Source: Actinostola sp. cb2023
Lineage: Eukaryota > Cnidaria > Anthozoa > Actiniaria > Actinostolidae
Reading direction: 5' to 3'
Length of the DNA: 64,000 bases
Assembly (NCBI GenBank): GCA_033675265.1
Contig: JAUJYZ010000135.1
Span: forward strand, 1 to 64,000
Positions within the stretch are counted from its first letter, which is position 1. Every line of letters begins with the position of its first letter. The notes beneath the pieces are model-generated. The model ran no database searches, had not been told where the DNA came from, and saw nothing but the letters and a program-made list of their open reading frames with translations. Positions 42,201-54,161 of the stretch are shown piece by piece. The translations under genes and the position numbers were made by a program.

Positions 42201-42347
42201 AAATACACGCACGCGCTGGCTGTAGAATGAACGAGAATTTCTTCATAATGCACACGGCTGCGAGGGAGACTATTAAACTCGGCTACGGCTTGTGCAGTAT
42301 TTAAAATTTCTCGTTCATTGTACAGTCAGCTCGTGCGTATATTTGTC
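42201..42347. mobile_element. Hairpin MITE with GTAGCCGAG loop (minus)
   Basis: ATACACGCACGCGCTGGCTG and AATGAACGAGAATTTC pair with the right arm; CTCGGCTAC at 42278-42286 is the complement of the loop word seen at 14320 and 25613. Confidence 0.7.
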
Positions 42348-42368
42348 GATAAAACACTCGCATCATTA

Positions 42369-42628
42369 CAGTCATTTGGAAAAATTCTGGCCGCTACGAA
42401 ATATCAATATATCAATATATCGGGTGCATTATGGGTAATTAAATAATCGAAAATTCCCCTTAAAGCGGGTTAACGCCAGCAAAGTTGGTAGAAATATTTA
42501 GTATAATGTTTAATTTAGTCTTACGTTTGTTGTTTGTAAATTTTACTTCATTTAATAATATTAGTGATGCACCCGATATATTGATATATTGATATATCGT
42601 GGCGGCCAGAATTTTTGCAAATGACTGT
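42369..42628. mobile_element. 260-bp MITE, TA target
   Basis: CAGTCATTTG...CAAATGACTG ends, TA both sides (42367-42368, 42629-42630). Arms include ATATCAATATATCGGGTGCA; family of 52064 and 26380. Confidence 0.85.
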
Positions 42629-42884
42629 ATATGATATAATGTGTATTCAGTGTCAGTCGATTCATTAAATTGTATGCAAAATTAGGCAACATGGATTGGT
42701 ATGAAACAAGTGACTTATTGAAACTTTAACGAAAAACTATCGCGCAAAGCGTGATCACAACCCCGCCTTTGCTACCCTATCACACGGTTATAAGTTTATA
42801 TTGTTCGTTTTATTGCTGAGTTTGTGAAAAATACAGTGCATTTTCATTCAGTTGTGAAATTGTTATTGCAAGGAATTCACCATG

Positions 42885-43150
42885 TTTTAAAATAATACTC
42901 CAGTTTCGAGTTGTTTTGACTGATGACCGCTGTCCTTGACAAAAGACGCATTCAGTGTACAGGCTTAGCCTCGATTCAGAAAACAGTCCGTGCAATTCAA
43001 AAATGTTTCTATTGTTTCATGTCAACATTTTTTCGTGTTCTTGTTGATATTTGTGAATAATTTACACTGACTCGAGTCTAAGCCTGTACAAATGCGTCTG
43101 ATGTCGATAAGTACAGCGGTTTTACATCGGTATCTGTGAACGCGAAATTA
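42885..43150. mobile_element. MITE family M3, copy 2
   Basis: From AATACTCCAGTTTCG to GGTATCTGTGAACGCGAA it matches the copies at 6740 and 52488, including GTGTACAGGCTTAGCCTCGA and its inverted partner. Confidence 0.82.
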
Positions 43151-43575
43151 AGAGGGACTATTCTTTCTACACTAAAATGTGCATTAGCCGAATGGAAAAA
43201 AAGAAATAAAAATAAAAATAAGATAAGCAATTCTAGTATAGACTTCTTTACTAGTAAAAGTAATTTACATTTTAGTTTTTTATCAGCTTTATCTTCATCA
43301 GTTGATTTGACGCTAATAGAGCGTCTTGTCGTTATCGATATAAAGCTAGTAAAGTAATAGAACTGCCCGAACGATGAAACTGAATAGTCGACCGAGCACA
43401 TCGCACTGAACTTGTATACATCCAGGGTACATGCATATCAAAATCAGGTCAATTTTTCCCCTTTCCTTTATATTTTTACAACAGCCGCTCGTCATATAGC
43501 CTGCGAATACAGCCGCTTTTTGACGCTCGCCACAGGGCTTACTCGTCATAGAACATATTCTATTGCATGTCCTAT

Positions 43576-43612
43576 AGCCTGATTTTCAATGAGCCGTCTG
43601 AAAATCAGGCTA
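43576..43612. repeat. Small hairpin
   Basis: AGCCTGATTTTCA pairs exactly with TGAAAATCAGGCT around a 10-nt loop. Confidence 0.7.
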
Positions 43613-46307
43613 CGTGTCCTACTGAATGTTTCACTAGTTTTGGTTGAAGGGCAATTTGTAGGAATAATTGGGCTTATCATAACAAATAACAGAAAACAAA
43701 CCTTCCACAGAGGCGTTCATTTGCGTTCATTTGTCGCATTTCAAAACAAAAAACAAATTTCGCAGTTTTGTTGACACGGTTTTATCAAAGTGATTCGAGG
43801 CAGCAAGTAATAAAATATACTCTAGGAATAATTGAAACAGAAACGCATCCACATTTCCCACACTATTCAGTTTTATATTTTCAACGTTCCAGTTTTAAAA
43901 ATATCTGTTTCTGTTTTGCGAGATATAAAATGTTTAAAATTGACTGAACACTTTATCGACAGACGAAGATTTGACTTTTATTTATATATGTAATGATAAT
44001 GACTGGCCAAGGTAATGGTCTGCATTACGCCTGATAGCGCCGAATAACACAAACTCCAATGATGCATGCATTACTAAACAGTATTTTAGAAGAATGTCTT
44101 TGGTAGAGCTTTTAGCCTGATTTCACCAATCAATCCAAAAGATTTGACTGAAAAGTCTGAACAGTTTGTATGTTTTCGGAAGTTCCGGTGAAGCTCCCCC
44201 AGCCTGTAATTAGCCGCAACAAAGTGAAAGGCTTCTGTATCTACTGTGTTTCTCACTTCTTTCATCATTATGCTCATTCTGGGTCAAGAAAACGGCATTT
44301 TTCGGACATTGGCTAAAAATTTACTTTGCGACTATATAGTCAGAATGCTACTTTAGCAAATACCGTCCTAAAACTACAAAAAAAAAAAACTTATAAAAGT
44401 GCCTATTTCACCAGCATAAAAGTGCCTAATTTCTATCATCTGAAATTAGTTTGCTTTCTGTGGTGCCTTTTTTTTTAACATATCCATAAAGTGATTCACT
44501 AAGTTGCCGTGAAATGCGGGATGCGCGATCTTTTTGCCCACGCCTCAATTCATTGTTCTTTGAAACGGCTTTCAGTTAAGATGACAAGCAATACTTGGAC
44601 TTTGAATATTGATTTGTATTCACATAAAGATCAAACTCAAGTTCGCTTTCAAAGTGCTTGGTACAAAGTACACAGGCAAAAAAACTTTTCTTAATTCGTT
44701 ACCATTAACTTAGAATACGACGGAATCACTCAGTTTAGGCAGCCTTGAGTTTACCGAAATGAATGGATTTTTTTGTACGAAAAACGTTTCAGTACTGTGT
44801 ACAATTGATTTTCAAAAGTCTTTAGAATCCACTAGCAGTATTTCTGATTCTCAATTTTGTCCAAAAAAGGGAATATTTCTGAGGAATTTTGCGAAAACCT
44901 TGCCAAGTATCTATCTATCTAAGGTACTATGGCTTGTTGCCTCGTTTCTCGATACCCTTTTAGCTAACTTTCCTTCAAATTCTATGTGTTTCATCAGTAT
45001 ATATAAGTGCTACGTGGACACCTATCCTAGTATTTAGTGTAGCGTATAGTTAGCTACAGAGGTCAGTAAGTTAGCCACAATATTGAAAGTGAATCATTGA
45101 TGTGCGAAAGTGCAAATATTAAACTGACCGATGTGTATAATGAGATGTGCACTAATAGCGTTGGTGAATATTGAAACGACTGAACTGATTTCAATAATCT
45201 GAGGAAAGAATATCGAAGAAGTCACAAAGACATAACACAAGTCGATTCGAGAAAGCTCTTTATTGTTATGGATGAGAGAATTCGGTTGAAATTCTACATT
45301 ATATTTGAAGAATGTGACACAGATAATGTTTGCGAGTAGTTCCAATCAATGGTTCTTCTATTCTATATACAAAATAGCTATTACTTATCGTGCTTTTCAT
45401 GGAAATATGATTTGACGATGTTGTTTATGACAGGCATGGCGGGCGACTTAGCGGGAAGTTCAATTAGCCTACTCTCACGCTCATAAGACAAAATATCTCA
45501 TTAAATACTTAACATCGCTAGAACGACGGTCTTGATTAAGAACACGTTATTATCTCAATCAAACTGGAATTTTGCATGGGAGTGAGAAGCAGCTGAGCCA
45601 ACACAAGTTGATTGATTATTTCATGTATTCTGTCAAGTCAGACACGTACCGAAAGAGTTTGTCTTTTTCTGACTGAAGGACAATTCAGTTTTCCCGATCA
45701 GGCGAGTTTCAGACAGGAATAATATTCACAGTATAACTGCCTTCGGGGTATAGATTTAATTCCATTATTTAGGTTTATCTTAATTATCAAACTGTATGAC
45801 TGAACATGGAATATATCATGATGCAGTTTATACTAACAACTGTGTTTTCAAAATACACATCGCTAAATCAGATCTAAAAACGACCTTGTTGATAGGAGTT
45901 TGATTTCAAAACGACAAATCTTATTTGTTCAAGTCACAATAGCTAACGCTAGAGTCCTTTGATAAAACTACGAAAAACGACAGAGCAGGGAATACATGGG
46001 ATATATGTTAATTATTGACCAATGTTTGATTGTAGTGAGTGTACAAGACAAATCCGGCCCAAGAACCAAGCCGAAGAAGCCACACAAGCATAGACGCGAT
46101 AATTAAGCAGCAAGGCAGCCAAGAGCCGAGGACTCGTCATCAGAGTGACGTACAATCTACGATTGAATAGTTCAAGTTGACAGTGAAGCAAAGAGGTTTA
46201 TCGTTTTCACAAATCTCGCTCGTTCCCCAATAAAAACGGCTCAAGTGACGACGACGCTAGGTGACAACGAGAATTATCACGACTCTAATGCATTAACATC
46301 GACTTGT
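43613..46307. other. Intergenic stretch upstream of the GPCR
   Basis: No recognised gene or transposon terminus. The region just before 46308 (46040-46300) is GC-richer and may be 5' untranslated sequence of the receptor. Confidence 0.4.
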
Positions 46308-47483
46308 ATGAACTTTCGCTCCAGCGTGAGATTTAAACGAGAAAGTGTTGTACGAGCGAGCAATATGGGATCCAATGGAACAACAACAACTAACTTCACC
46401 ACAAGCCACGATACTTCATTTGCAAATTACTTTCGCGTGGAGCTAACGACAGCTGTGATTTTGGTTTTCCTAAGTCCCATAACAGTGACAGCGAATTCCC
46501 TTCTACTAAGAGCGATATACAAGGATCCACTGCGCTGTTTTCGAACACCTACCACGTATTTCATAGTTGGACTTGCATTATCCGACCTATTTACTGGCCT
46601 ATTAGTTGAACCTTCTTTCATACTCAAATACATGGCTCACAACATTCAATGCGGCACCAAAATTAACTGTGGACCTTCATCTGGTTTCATGATACTCTAC
46701 CGCATTGGTGGGATAATATCGACAATTGCAATCAGTTCGTCGTTTATTGTAGTATTAGCTCTCTCTATCTCGCAGTACATCGCAATAACATATCCGCATC
46801 AGTATAAAAAAGTTGTGACAAAGTATCGTGTGGTCGCGTGTGTCGTGCTCAGCTGGTTGTACTTCATTTGTTTCAGCCTATTGCAGTTCACTGGAATCGA
46901 TCTCTACACTTATCTCAAAATCGATCTCATGCTACACGCGACTCTGATTTCTGTCTTACTAGCCATCGTGCATTCACTTCTCTACCTCTCATTCCGACGC
47001 CATCTTAGTCGAAGTTACACATGGCGTCGCAAGAGTATTTACGATAAAACAGAAACGAGTAATGAAAATGGTGGAATATCAAGAAGGAAAAGCAGGAACA
47101 AAGAAAGTAAAAGTCGTCGTCTAAGCGAGCGTCAATTTACGATTGTCACATTTTATCTCGCAGGGATTCTACTGCTGTCAGCCTCCAATCATTCGATCGT
47201 TCTTTACGTGTATTTCTTCTACAAAGGCAAGTCGTACCAGGATAATGTCAATATTCATATTTTTCTTCGCATTAGCGACATGATGTTATTCATCAAAGTG
47301 GCATTAGATCCATTTATCTATGCATGGCGGCTGCCAACGTACAGGAGAGCACTCAAGTATTCTATGGGGACGCAAAGAGCATGTGACGAACAGCGCCGAC
47401 ATCCGAGAGATCGACTGACTCTTTTTCTGCAAGAAACCGGCAAAAGTAAAAAAAAAAGACTCATTGACTCAGGGACAGTCTAA
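46308..47483 (+). CDS. Class A (rhodopsin-like) GPCR, orphan, degenerate DRY
   Basis: Single exon, 391 residues from the ATG at 46308; a second in-frame ATG at 46365 (MGSNGTTTTNFTTSH) would give a typical short glycosylated N-terminus (NGT, NFT) and is equally plausible. Seven hydrophobic segments are visible. TM1 has ITVTANSLLLRAI (N1.50), TM2 has VGLALSDLFTGLLVEP (D2.50). A Cys pair is likely between QCG/NCG before TM3 and the short loop 2 region, but the loop-2 Cys is not evident. The TM3 end reads ALSISQYIAITYP: the D/E-R-Y arginine is replaced by glutamine. TM6 lacks CWxP (YLAGILLLSASNHS). TM7 keeps DPFIYAW. Loop 3 is very basic (RRKSRNKESKSRRLSE). Ligand unknown; the style matches cnidarian orphan/amine-like receptors. 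AATAAA follows the stop by a few bases. Confidence 0.9.
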   Translation: MNFRSSVRFKRESVVRASNMGSNGTTTTNFTTSHDTSFANYFRVELTTAVILVFLSPITVTANSLLLRAIYKDPLRCFRTPTTYFIVGLALSDLFTGLLVEPSFILKYMAHNIQCGTKINCGPSSGFMILYRIGGIISTIAISSSFIVVLALSISQYIAITYPHQYKKVVTKYRVVACVVLSWLYFICFSLLQFTGIDLYTYLKIDLMLHATLISVLLAIVHSLLYLSFRRHLSRSYTWRRKSIYDKTETSNENGGISRRKSRNKESKSRRLSERQFTIVTFYLAGILLLSASNHSIVLYVYFFYKGKSYQDNVNIHIFLRISDMMLFIKVALDPFIYAWRLPTYRRALKYSMGTQRACDEQRRHPRDRLTLFLQETGKSKKKRLIDSGTV

Positions 47484-47875
47484 GTTTAATAAACTACTGG
47501 ATATGTGGAATAGAAACGATAGAGTGAGCTACAGCTATAGACCCAGGTGCATCGCCGGTATCCCTCTACATGGCATCAAATGATGGTAAGAACAGAAATG
47601 CCACGAGATATCCTCAATTTTGACTTTATTTAAGAGTAATGACCCAAGGCAAAGTTAAATTTATTCACGTTCAATATAATCGCAATCTAATGCCTTTGAA
47701 ATTGTCGAATCAATAGCTGACAAAATGGCTGCTGATATTTATGACGTCATTGGTGTGTCAATACAATACAATTAATTCCGATTACTTTTTTATGACAACT
47801 AATTTTAGCCAAAATTTAGTGATTTGCAGTAGTTATTATTATTATTATTATTAGGTTATTTAGTTGCTACATCGT

Positions 47876-47995
47876 AGAGTGATTTTCTTCAGACCGTGAA
47901 ACAGTTTCTAGTAGTTAGTGTATAATAGTCAAATAGACACAAAAGAAAACAATGGAATTACGGTCTACTAATGTCTATTAGTTTAGTATCTACAG
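47876..47995. mobile_element. Degenerate MITE copy, GAGTGAT family
   Basis: TAGAGTGATTTTCTTCAGAC and AAAGAAAACAATGGAATTA match 39557-39697; the right end is lost against the next repeat. Confidence 0.6.
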
Positions 47996-48185
47996 TCGTA
48001 AGCGACCACCCAAAATGTCAAACTTCGTGGTCGTTTACGAGAGGCGGTCGCTTACGAGAGGTTCCAACTATAGTGATTTGACTTGGAACTGAACTTTTGA
48101 TATTTTAAAAAACTGGTCGCTTAGGAGAGGTGGTCGCTTAGGAGAGGTGGTCGCTTACGAGAGTGGTCGCAACGGGAGGTTCAAA
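47996..48185. repeat. GGTCGCTTACGAGAGG repeat, pogo-like end
   Basis: GTCGTAAGCGACCACC at the left is inverted to repeated GGTCGCTTA(C/G)GAGAGG units (five) at 48045-48170. Such units are typical of pogo/Tigger-like termini. Confidence 0.6.
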
Positions 48186-48301
48186 ATAAAAACAATTGAA
48201 AATTCGTTTAGAAAATGAATGTACACAACATTATCATTGTTTTTATCGAAATATATATTTAGGCTACAGTTCTCCTTTAAACTAAGTTTTCCACGGCCAA
48301 T

Positions 48302-48609
48302 AGACCTTTTTACCGATACGGCGGCCATTTTGGATTCTATTGTTTTGGCTAATACATTATGGGATGCTCAGGGTGCAAATGACCCAAAAACTGTAGAGAG
48401 TGGAGTCGCGTCAATATATTATTTTTCTATTTCACTCTAACCATAGTGTTGTATGACTTACTATCTACATGTGTTGTGCATTGTTGTATAATTTTGTACA
48501 AATTCATTGCTTTAAATTCAGTTTTTGTAGTTTTTCATGGCCAAATGGTTACTAGCTTACACCCTGGGCATCCCATAATTCAAGATTGCCGCCGTATCGG
48601 TTAAAAGGT
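48302..48609. mobile_element. TIR MITE with GCCGCCGTATCGG ends
   Basis: GACCTTTTTACCGATACGGC and TTATGGGATGC are repeated inverted at 48545-48609 (GCCGTATCGGTTAAAAGGT). TA occurs on each side. Confidence 0.75.
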
Positions 48610-49127
48610 ATATTACCGACCTTGGTTTTCTTCTCCGATACTCAAATACAATCTTTAATTTTGTACCAATTTTAAAGAAAGCTCAATCGCATTACTTTAA
48701 GAAGACCAAATCGCTTTCGCCTCTGCAGTTGCTGACTCTTTTAAACTTTTAAAATGCACTCGTTCAAATTAATCACGAATTGCACTCGAAATCAAAGGCG
48801 GCTATAGGGGAGGGGTTCAGCCCCCCCTTTTCGCGCTACGTTTCTGTTCAATTCACAAATTTATAATGATTTCGCTTGCCGGGTATTTCCAAATTACTGA
48901 ACAATATTGAGCTTTAAAAATATCTCGAACAGACGATGCACCTAACGGCTGATTCATCCAAGTGATCCACTCAAGTGAAACGTTTAGTAAAAATCGCTCG
49001 ATTATATGTCAAAACGCTTTTTTCTATCTTTCCTTTGTCATTACAATATGTGAAAGAGGTAATATTTTCTGTCAAATATAGTGTTTGAACCTCGGGCGGG
49101 GCGGAGCCTCCCCGAATCAAACTATGT

Positions 49128-51271
49128 CAGGAGCCCATTACTAGGAGCCTTTCTCTAGTAATAGGTTCATGTGACATCAAATGCACAAATTGGGCTATTT
49201 TTAGATATGCAAATTTTCGAAGAATTTCAAATTGAAAACTAAAATGGCCGCCAAACGGAAGACGCGAGGACTTGATCCAAAATATTGATATTCTTAATCC
49301 ATGGAAGTCCAAGTCTATTTTTCCCTTGCGCAAGAACGAGACAACTGTGTGACAATGAATGAATCACATGTATCAATAAACTGACATACTGCCAGAGCGC
49401 TTAGTGGAGACTTTTAGTTTGGCGACTCACGATGTCGCGAAATTCTTCTACGTTCTTATATATACCGCTTCATATGTTTATTCTTGTTTTATCAACTTTC
49501 TTTTGTTGGTTTTTGATTCATGGTTTAGTCTTCGTAAGAATGAAGCGTTCTCCAATGATTTCGACTCTGATGAAGCAAAAGTTGGATAGCGGCGCCAACA
49601 TATTAAAACAATTAAACCACACAAATGTACACTTTGCTAAAGAACTTCTTCGCCGAGAGATAGTCGAAAAACAACTGAAACTTTCAACCGACGAACCGTG
49701 CCTTAAGGTACCAGGGGACCTTCGTGACCACTGTTCACTGAAAGCCGCGTAGCGCGCTAACCACTCGTCCAACATGTATAAAAGTATACATTTTCTTAAA
49801 GCTGAATAAATGCAGATTCTAAATTTGCTGGAGATTATTTCCTATTTGGTAAATATTTTTTTGTTATTGCACATTTTAGAAAATTCGACCGGCTTTGTTC
49901 AAAGAGAATTGTGCACGTGGAAATTCAATTGATTTCTAAACGAAAAGTGCCATTGTAATGAGCACACTTTGTTCTAAAAAACCGTGTCTCCGATTTTTGA
50001 TATGTTGCCTCTCGTTTAAAAGTTATTTGATGATTTATGTGTAAATCGCTTAAAAACACATTATTGAAATTTGACAGCAAATATCTCCTCAACAAAAGCG
50101 TTCATCGGAAATCGGAGACACGGTTTTTTAGAACAAAGTGTGCTCATTACAATGGCACTTTTCCGTTAAAAAATCGATTGAATTCCCGCGTGCACAATTC
50201 TCTTTGAACAAGGCCGGTCGAATTTTCTAAAATGTGCAATAACAAAAAATATTTACAAAATAGGAAATAATCTCCAGCATATTTAGAATCTGCATTTATT
50301 CAGCTTTAAGAAAATGTATACTTTTGTACATGTTGGACGAGTGGTTAGCGTGCTACGCGGCTTTCAGTGAACAGTGGTCACGAAGGTCCCCTGGTACCTT
50401 AAAGAGCGGCAAAGAACACTAAAACAAGAGTGTTCTCACTGAGTTCATTCGCCATTAAAGGCGTCTTCAGTTCAAAGAAGGCAAGAAAGCCGGCACTCCA
50501 ATATCAGCCGATGAATAAAAATGCGATAAAATCTTCATCCAGGCCACAGAAAAAGAAGCTCCCCTGTACCTCACTTCGCTGTTTTAGAAGGAACGTTGTG
50601 ACAATGTCGAGAATTTTCGACAAAATCCTACTTCAATTAGCTTAAAGTTCGTGATTCATTTTGCTGCGTTGCAGATAACAATTGCTAATTAGCAAAACAC
50701 ACCGGCGGTTTGGAATATTCATAGCTTGGTTCTCACTGCTAGTCATGCACAAGTTTAATTATGTTCTTGGTAACTGAGATTATCCATGATACCAGATCGT
50801 TGAATTCCTTCTCAGAAAGAGCAGAAGATGTTCGTTTTTTGGCCGGGTTTTGAACTGGCCTTTTTAACTAGTAGCTTTGTTTTTAGAAGTTCTCGCACTT
50901 GAAGTTTTGATATAAATAATAATACCTGGAGTTGCTTTTTTGGTTTGTTTTTAATGTTTTCAATCATTGTTCTTCCTCGCAGTTGATGAAGTACTGAAGT
51001 CGGCAAACGACGAAACTGATCTGAAATTTCACTAGATTCTGATTCTTTTATTAGAATCACTGGAACTACACGGTACGCTTTTATTTCGGCCGACATTGAA
51101 AGCAAAGCTAGCAGTGTTGAATCTGACGTCAAATTCCTATTGTGTAAGACGCGACATGATTGGCTAATCGCGTGGAATTTTTAATGAGTGTTCTATTTTT
51201 AGCCCAATTTGTGCATTTGATGTCACACAAACCTATTATAGGAGATGAAGGCTCCTAGTAATGGGCTCCTG
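49128..51271. mobile_element. 2.1-kb element, CAGGAGCCC ends, 7-bp duplication
   Basis: TIRs of about 85 bp begin CAGGAGCCCATTACTAGGAG; right end complementary. ACTATGT flanks both (49121-49127, 51272-51278). Another member is 59257-61196 with its own 7-bp duplication. Frames on either side of the interior palindrome (49404-49752 plus; 50812-51132 minus) are not recognised and may be decayed transposase remnants. Confidence 0.87.
49707..50398. mobile_element. 692-bp palindrome, TTAA target, tRNA-like ends
   Basis: Arms of about 330 bp from GGTACCAGGGGACC are inverted copies, flanked by TTAA (49703-49706, 50399-50402). The outer 70 bp of each arm, read outward, is tRNA-like: GTTGGACGAGTGGTTAGCG (A-box-like, Ser/Leu type) about 35 bp before GGTCACGAAGG (weak B box). 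It is nested in the element 49128-51271. Confidence 0.83.
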
Positions 51272-51348
51272 ACTATGTTGAGTAATCCCCTCCCCCCCTC
51301 CCCCCCTCCACTATTGCTACAAGCGATTCTTCACTAGCACATCGGTCT

Positions 51349-51492
51349 CCTGGGCCCGCTTGTTCGAAAGCGCGTTAACGCTAATCCAGGGTTAAATTCG
51401 CTAACCTAGGGTTTATTCTTAAGATTTGACCCTAGGTTAGCTAGTTAACCCTGGGTTAGCGTTGTGTTAACCCGCTTTCGAACAACCGGGCC
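51349..51492. mobile_element. Hairpin MITE, GGGCCCG ends
   Basis: GGGCCCGCTTGTTCGAAAGC and GCTAATCCAGGGTTAA pair with the right arm (TTAACCCTGGGTTAGC, GCTTTCGAACAACCGGGCCC). Confidence 0.82.
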
Positions 51493-51499
51493 CAGGTTG

Positions 51500-52060
51500 T
51501 AACGAGTAACCCACCGTATTAAGATAAGATACGATATCTTTATTTTCTGAGCTTAAACATGTGACAGTTCCAAAGCAATGTACTGATAAACTTGTGGACG
51601 TCCGAAACAATACGAAACGTGAAATTGTAATAATTACGATAATATAAATATAAACATCATGATATAGGTAATTATTAACAGTAGTAATCGAAAGAATCTT
51701 AAAAACCCTAAAATACAGGCGAAAGTTAAGAATATATTATACAATCATATTATACATATTATAATGTATAATATATAGCTAATTGCATAATCGTTGTCAG
51801 GTTGGAAATCATAAATCATAGAAGCTGAGACCGCAAGGATGGATGGGAAATCAGTTCATGAGCCACATTACATGCATGCATATTATAAATTCAATCGGTT
51901 CTCGTAGTTTTGAAGGTATATGAGCTATTTAACTAAGATCCTACAAGTCTGGATAAAAAGGTCGATCATTTGACGGTGTTATTTGAGAGTTTTAATTTCC
52001 CAGAATTCCTTTTGGTCATAGTTTTCATGATTTTCAACCCGACAACGATTATGCAATTAG
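51500..52060. other. Gene-free AT-rich stretch
   Basis: TATAATGTATAATATA-type palindromes near 51750; no gene recognised. Confidence 0.4.
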
Positions 52061-52063
52061 CTA

Positions 52064-52329
52064 TACAGCGATTTGCAGAAAATCTGTAAAAGCAATATAT
52101 ATCAATATATCGGGTGCATTGTGGGTAATTTCCATCATAAAATTGATGAATAAGGCCTCTAAAGTTCAAAGTTTTCAATTGTTTTTTTCCACATACATAC
52201 TACAAAGGTTACTTGGGTTTAGATTCAGGTTTAATAATAGCTAAAATCAAAGAATTAGGATTATGCAAATTACTATATATCGATATATCGATATATTAGG
52301 ATTTTACAGAATTTTTGCAAATCGCTGTA
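52064..52329. mobile_element. 266-bp MITE, TA target
   Basis: TACAGCGATTTGCAGAAA and its complement end at 52329, TA both sides. Arms carry ATATCAATATATCGGGTGCA. Same family as 26380-26600 and related to 42369-42628. Confidence 0.8.
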
Positions 52330-52487
52330 TATACAATAATAAAGATGATAATTGAAAATCCTACTATAATTTATTACGTAAAATGTAAATTATTATTTTT
52401 TGTTTATCTAAATAATTATTAAACATACAAAGTTTATAAGAAGACGATTGTCTATACTATGTAATGTGGCTAGTTCGTTCCATTCTC

Positions 52488-52740
52488 TAATACTCCAGTT
52501 TCTTGTTGTCTAGAGATGACCGCTGTCCTTGACAAAAGACGCATTTGTACAGGCTTAGCCTCGATTCAGAAACCAGTCCGTGCAATTCAAAAATGTTTCT
52601 ATTGTTTTATGTCGACATATTTTCGTGTTCTTGTTGATATTTGTGAATAGATATAATTTACACTGACTCGAGGCTAACCCTGTACAAATGCGTCTGATGT
52701 CAATAAGTACAGCGGTTTTACAACGGGGATCAGCAAGGCC
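52488..52740. mobile_element. MITE family M3, copy 3
   Basis: From AATACTCCAGTTTCTTG to TACAACGGGGATC; best conserved of the three copies, with TTTGTACAGGCTTAGCCTCG and its inverted partner. Confidence 0.83.
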
Positions 52741-53040
52741 GACATCCGGCCATCCTTCACCTCACCAAAATAGAGTCGAAAATCTACGGACAGTCACGAG
52801 GGGGACGTTGGGGGTAGCTGATACCGCATCAAAAATTGAAATTTGAAACAACACTAGTAATGATTTTGAAAACAACGGAATACCGAAATACACTAAAGAA
52901 ATTTGAATTTCACCGATTACCGTAGCCCCAAATCGCCAAATACCGCATACCGCAGACCAGGACGATACCGCAATACAGTAAAAACCCGCATATAAGAAAC
53001 TGCGGATTAAGAACCTCCAGGCTGAAATTTAGCCAATTAA

Positions 53041-53497
53041 AGTGCATATCAGGGTTTTGGGTTTCTTTTGAAAATCGATTACATATAGCGTGAATAGTGG
53101 GATGGTTCAGTATTTTGTGATTTGAGCTTCGCATTTGCGAGTTATGAAGGTTTGAAATCATGATATACTAATTAGGTGACGTCAATGCAGGCATTTGCCG
53201 TAACTTATTTTAACTTTTTCAAGTAGCACTCTTTTCTAAAATAGAAATAAAAGTTTAACATCATTTATAAAAGTTGTAGAATAACTTTTTGCCAGTTTAA
53301 AAATGTCAGTAATTTGCAAAGGGGCGCTTTTGTATAATAAATGATGCCTGCGTTGACGTCACCTAATTAACATATCACGATTTCAAACCATCATAACTCG
53401 CAAATGCGAAGCTCAAATCACAAAATACTGAACCATCCCACTATTCACTTCATATATAATCGATTTTCAAAAGAAACCCAAAACCCTGATATGCACT
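53041..53497. mobile_element. Palindromic MITE, family P1, copy 2, TTAA target
   Basis: 457 bp; AGTGCATATCAGGGTTTTGG and complement ends, TTAA at 53037-53040 and 53498-53501. Interior arms match 2075-2517 closely. Confidence 0.9.
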
Positions 53498-53501
53498 TTA
53501 A

Positions 53502-54161
53502 AGGGGCAGTGTCAAGCCTCACGCATGCGCATTAAAATCAAAACAATAACACTCGGTTGAGAAGCCTACCTTGCCCGGTAGTGAGTTACAAAACCCTCCT
53601 AAAACCGTTCTAATCGCTAAATAAATGACCTACAGGACTCATGTAGATACTAATCTTTATTTGGAAAGCAATTTTAAAACTTCAATATATCAAAAGGACT
53701 GAATTCAAGAAGTGAATTCACGGCGATATCATTTTCCAACGGCCGATCAAATAAAACACAGGAAGCCCAACACATAAGTAGATGGTGGGAAGCTCACCGG
53801 GTTTACAAGTAGTTCTACGTGAGTTTTTCTCATCAAAAGTCATGAACAGTACTGCACCTTCGCAATCGACCAGAATTGCCGGTTTACAATTCGGTTTTCT
53901 TCACTCGAGGATGATGGCGGCCTGGCTCTCAACGCCGGGCTGTTCGACACTTTTTTCAACGGCTTCAAAGTCAGTTCTAAGATGAAATAATCCCCACTAG
54001 GAATTGTTGAAAATGAAGAACATGCTTTGAATTATTACTAGTGATCCATTAGACGCTTGAACAAACATGATTAAGGTCGATGGAAACGGATTCAAAACAT
54101 CGAAAATTTCTCGCTTCTTCGTACCCAGGCTTACGCGGTCATATGGCTTGACACTGCCCCT
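53502..54161. mobile_element. 660-bp TIR element, TTAA target, abutting
   Basis: AGGGGCAGTGTCAAGCC and GGCTTGACACTGCCCCT ends, TTAA at 53498-53501 (shared with its neighbour) and 54162-54165. Interior has a CACAGGAAGCCCAACAC terminus at 53757. Confidence 0.87.
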
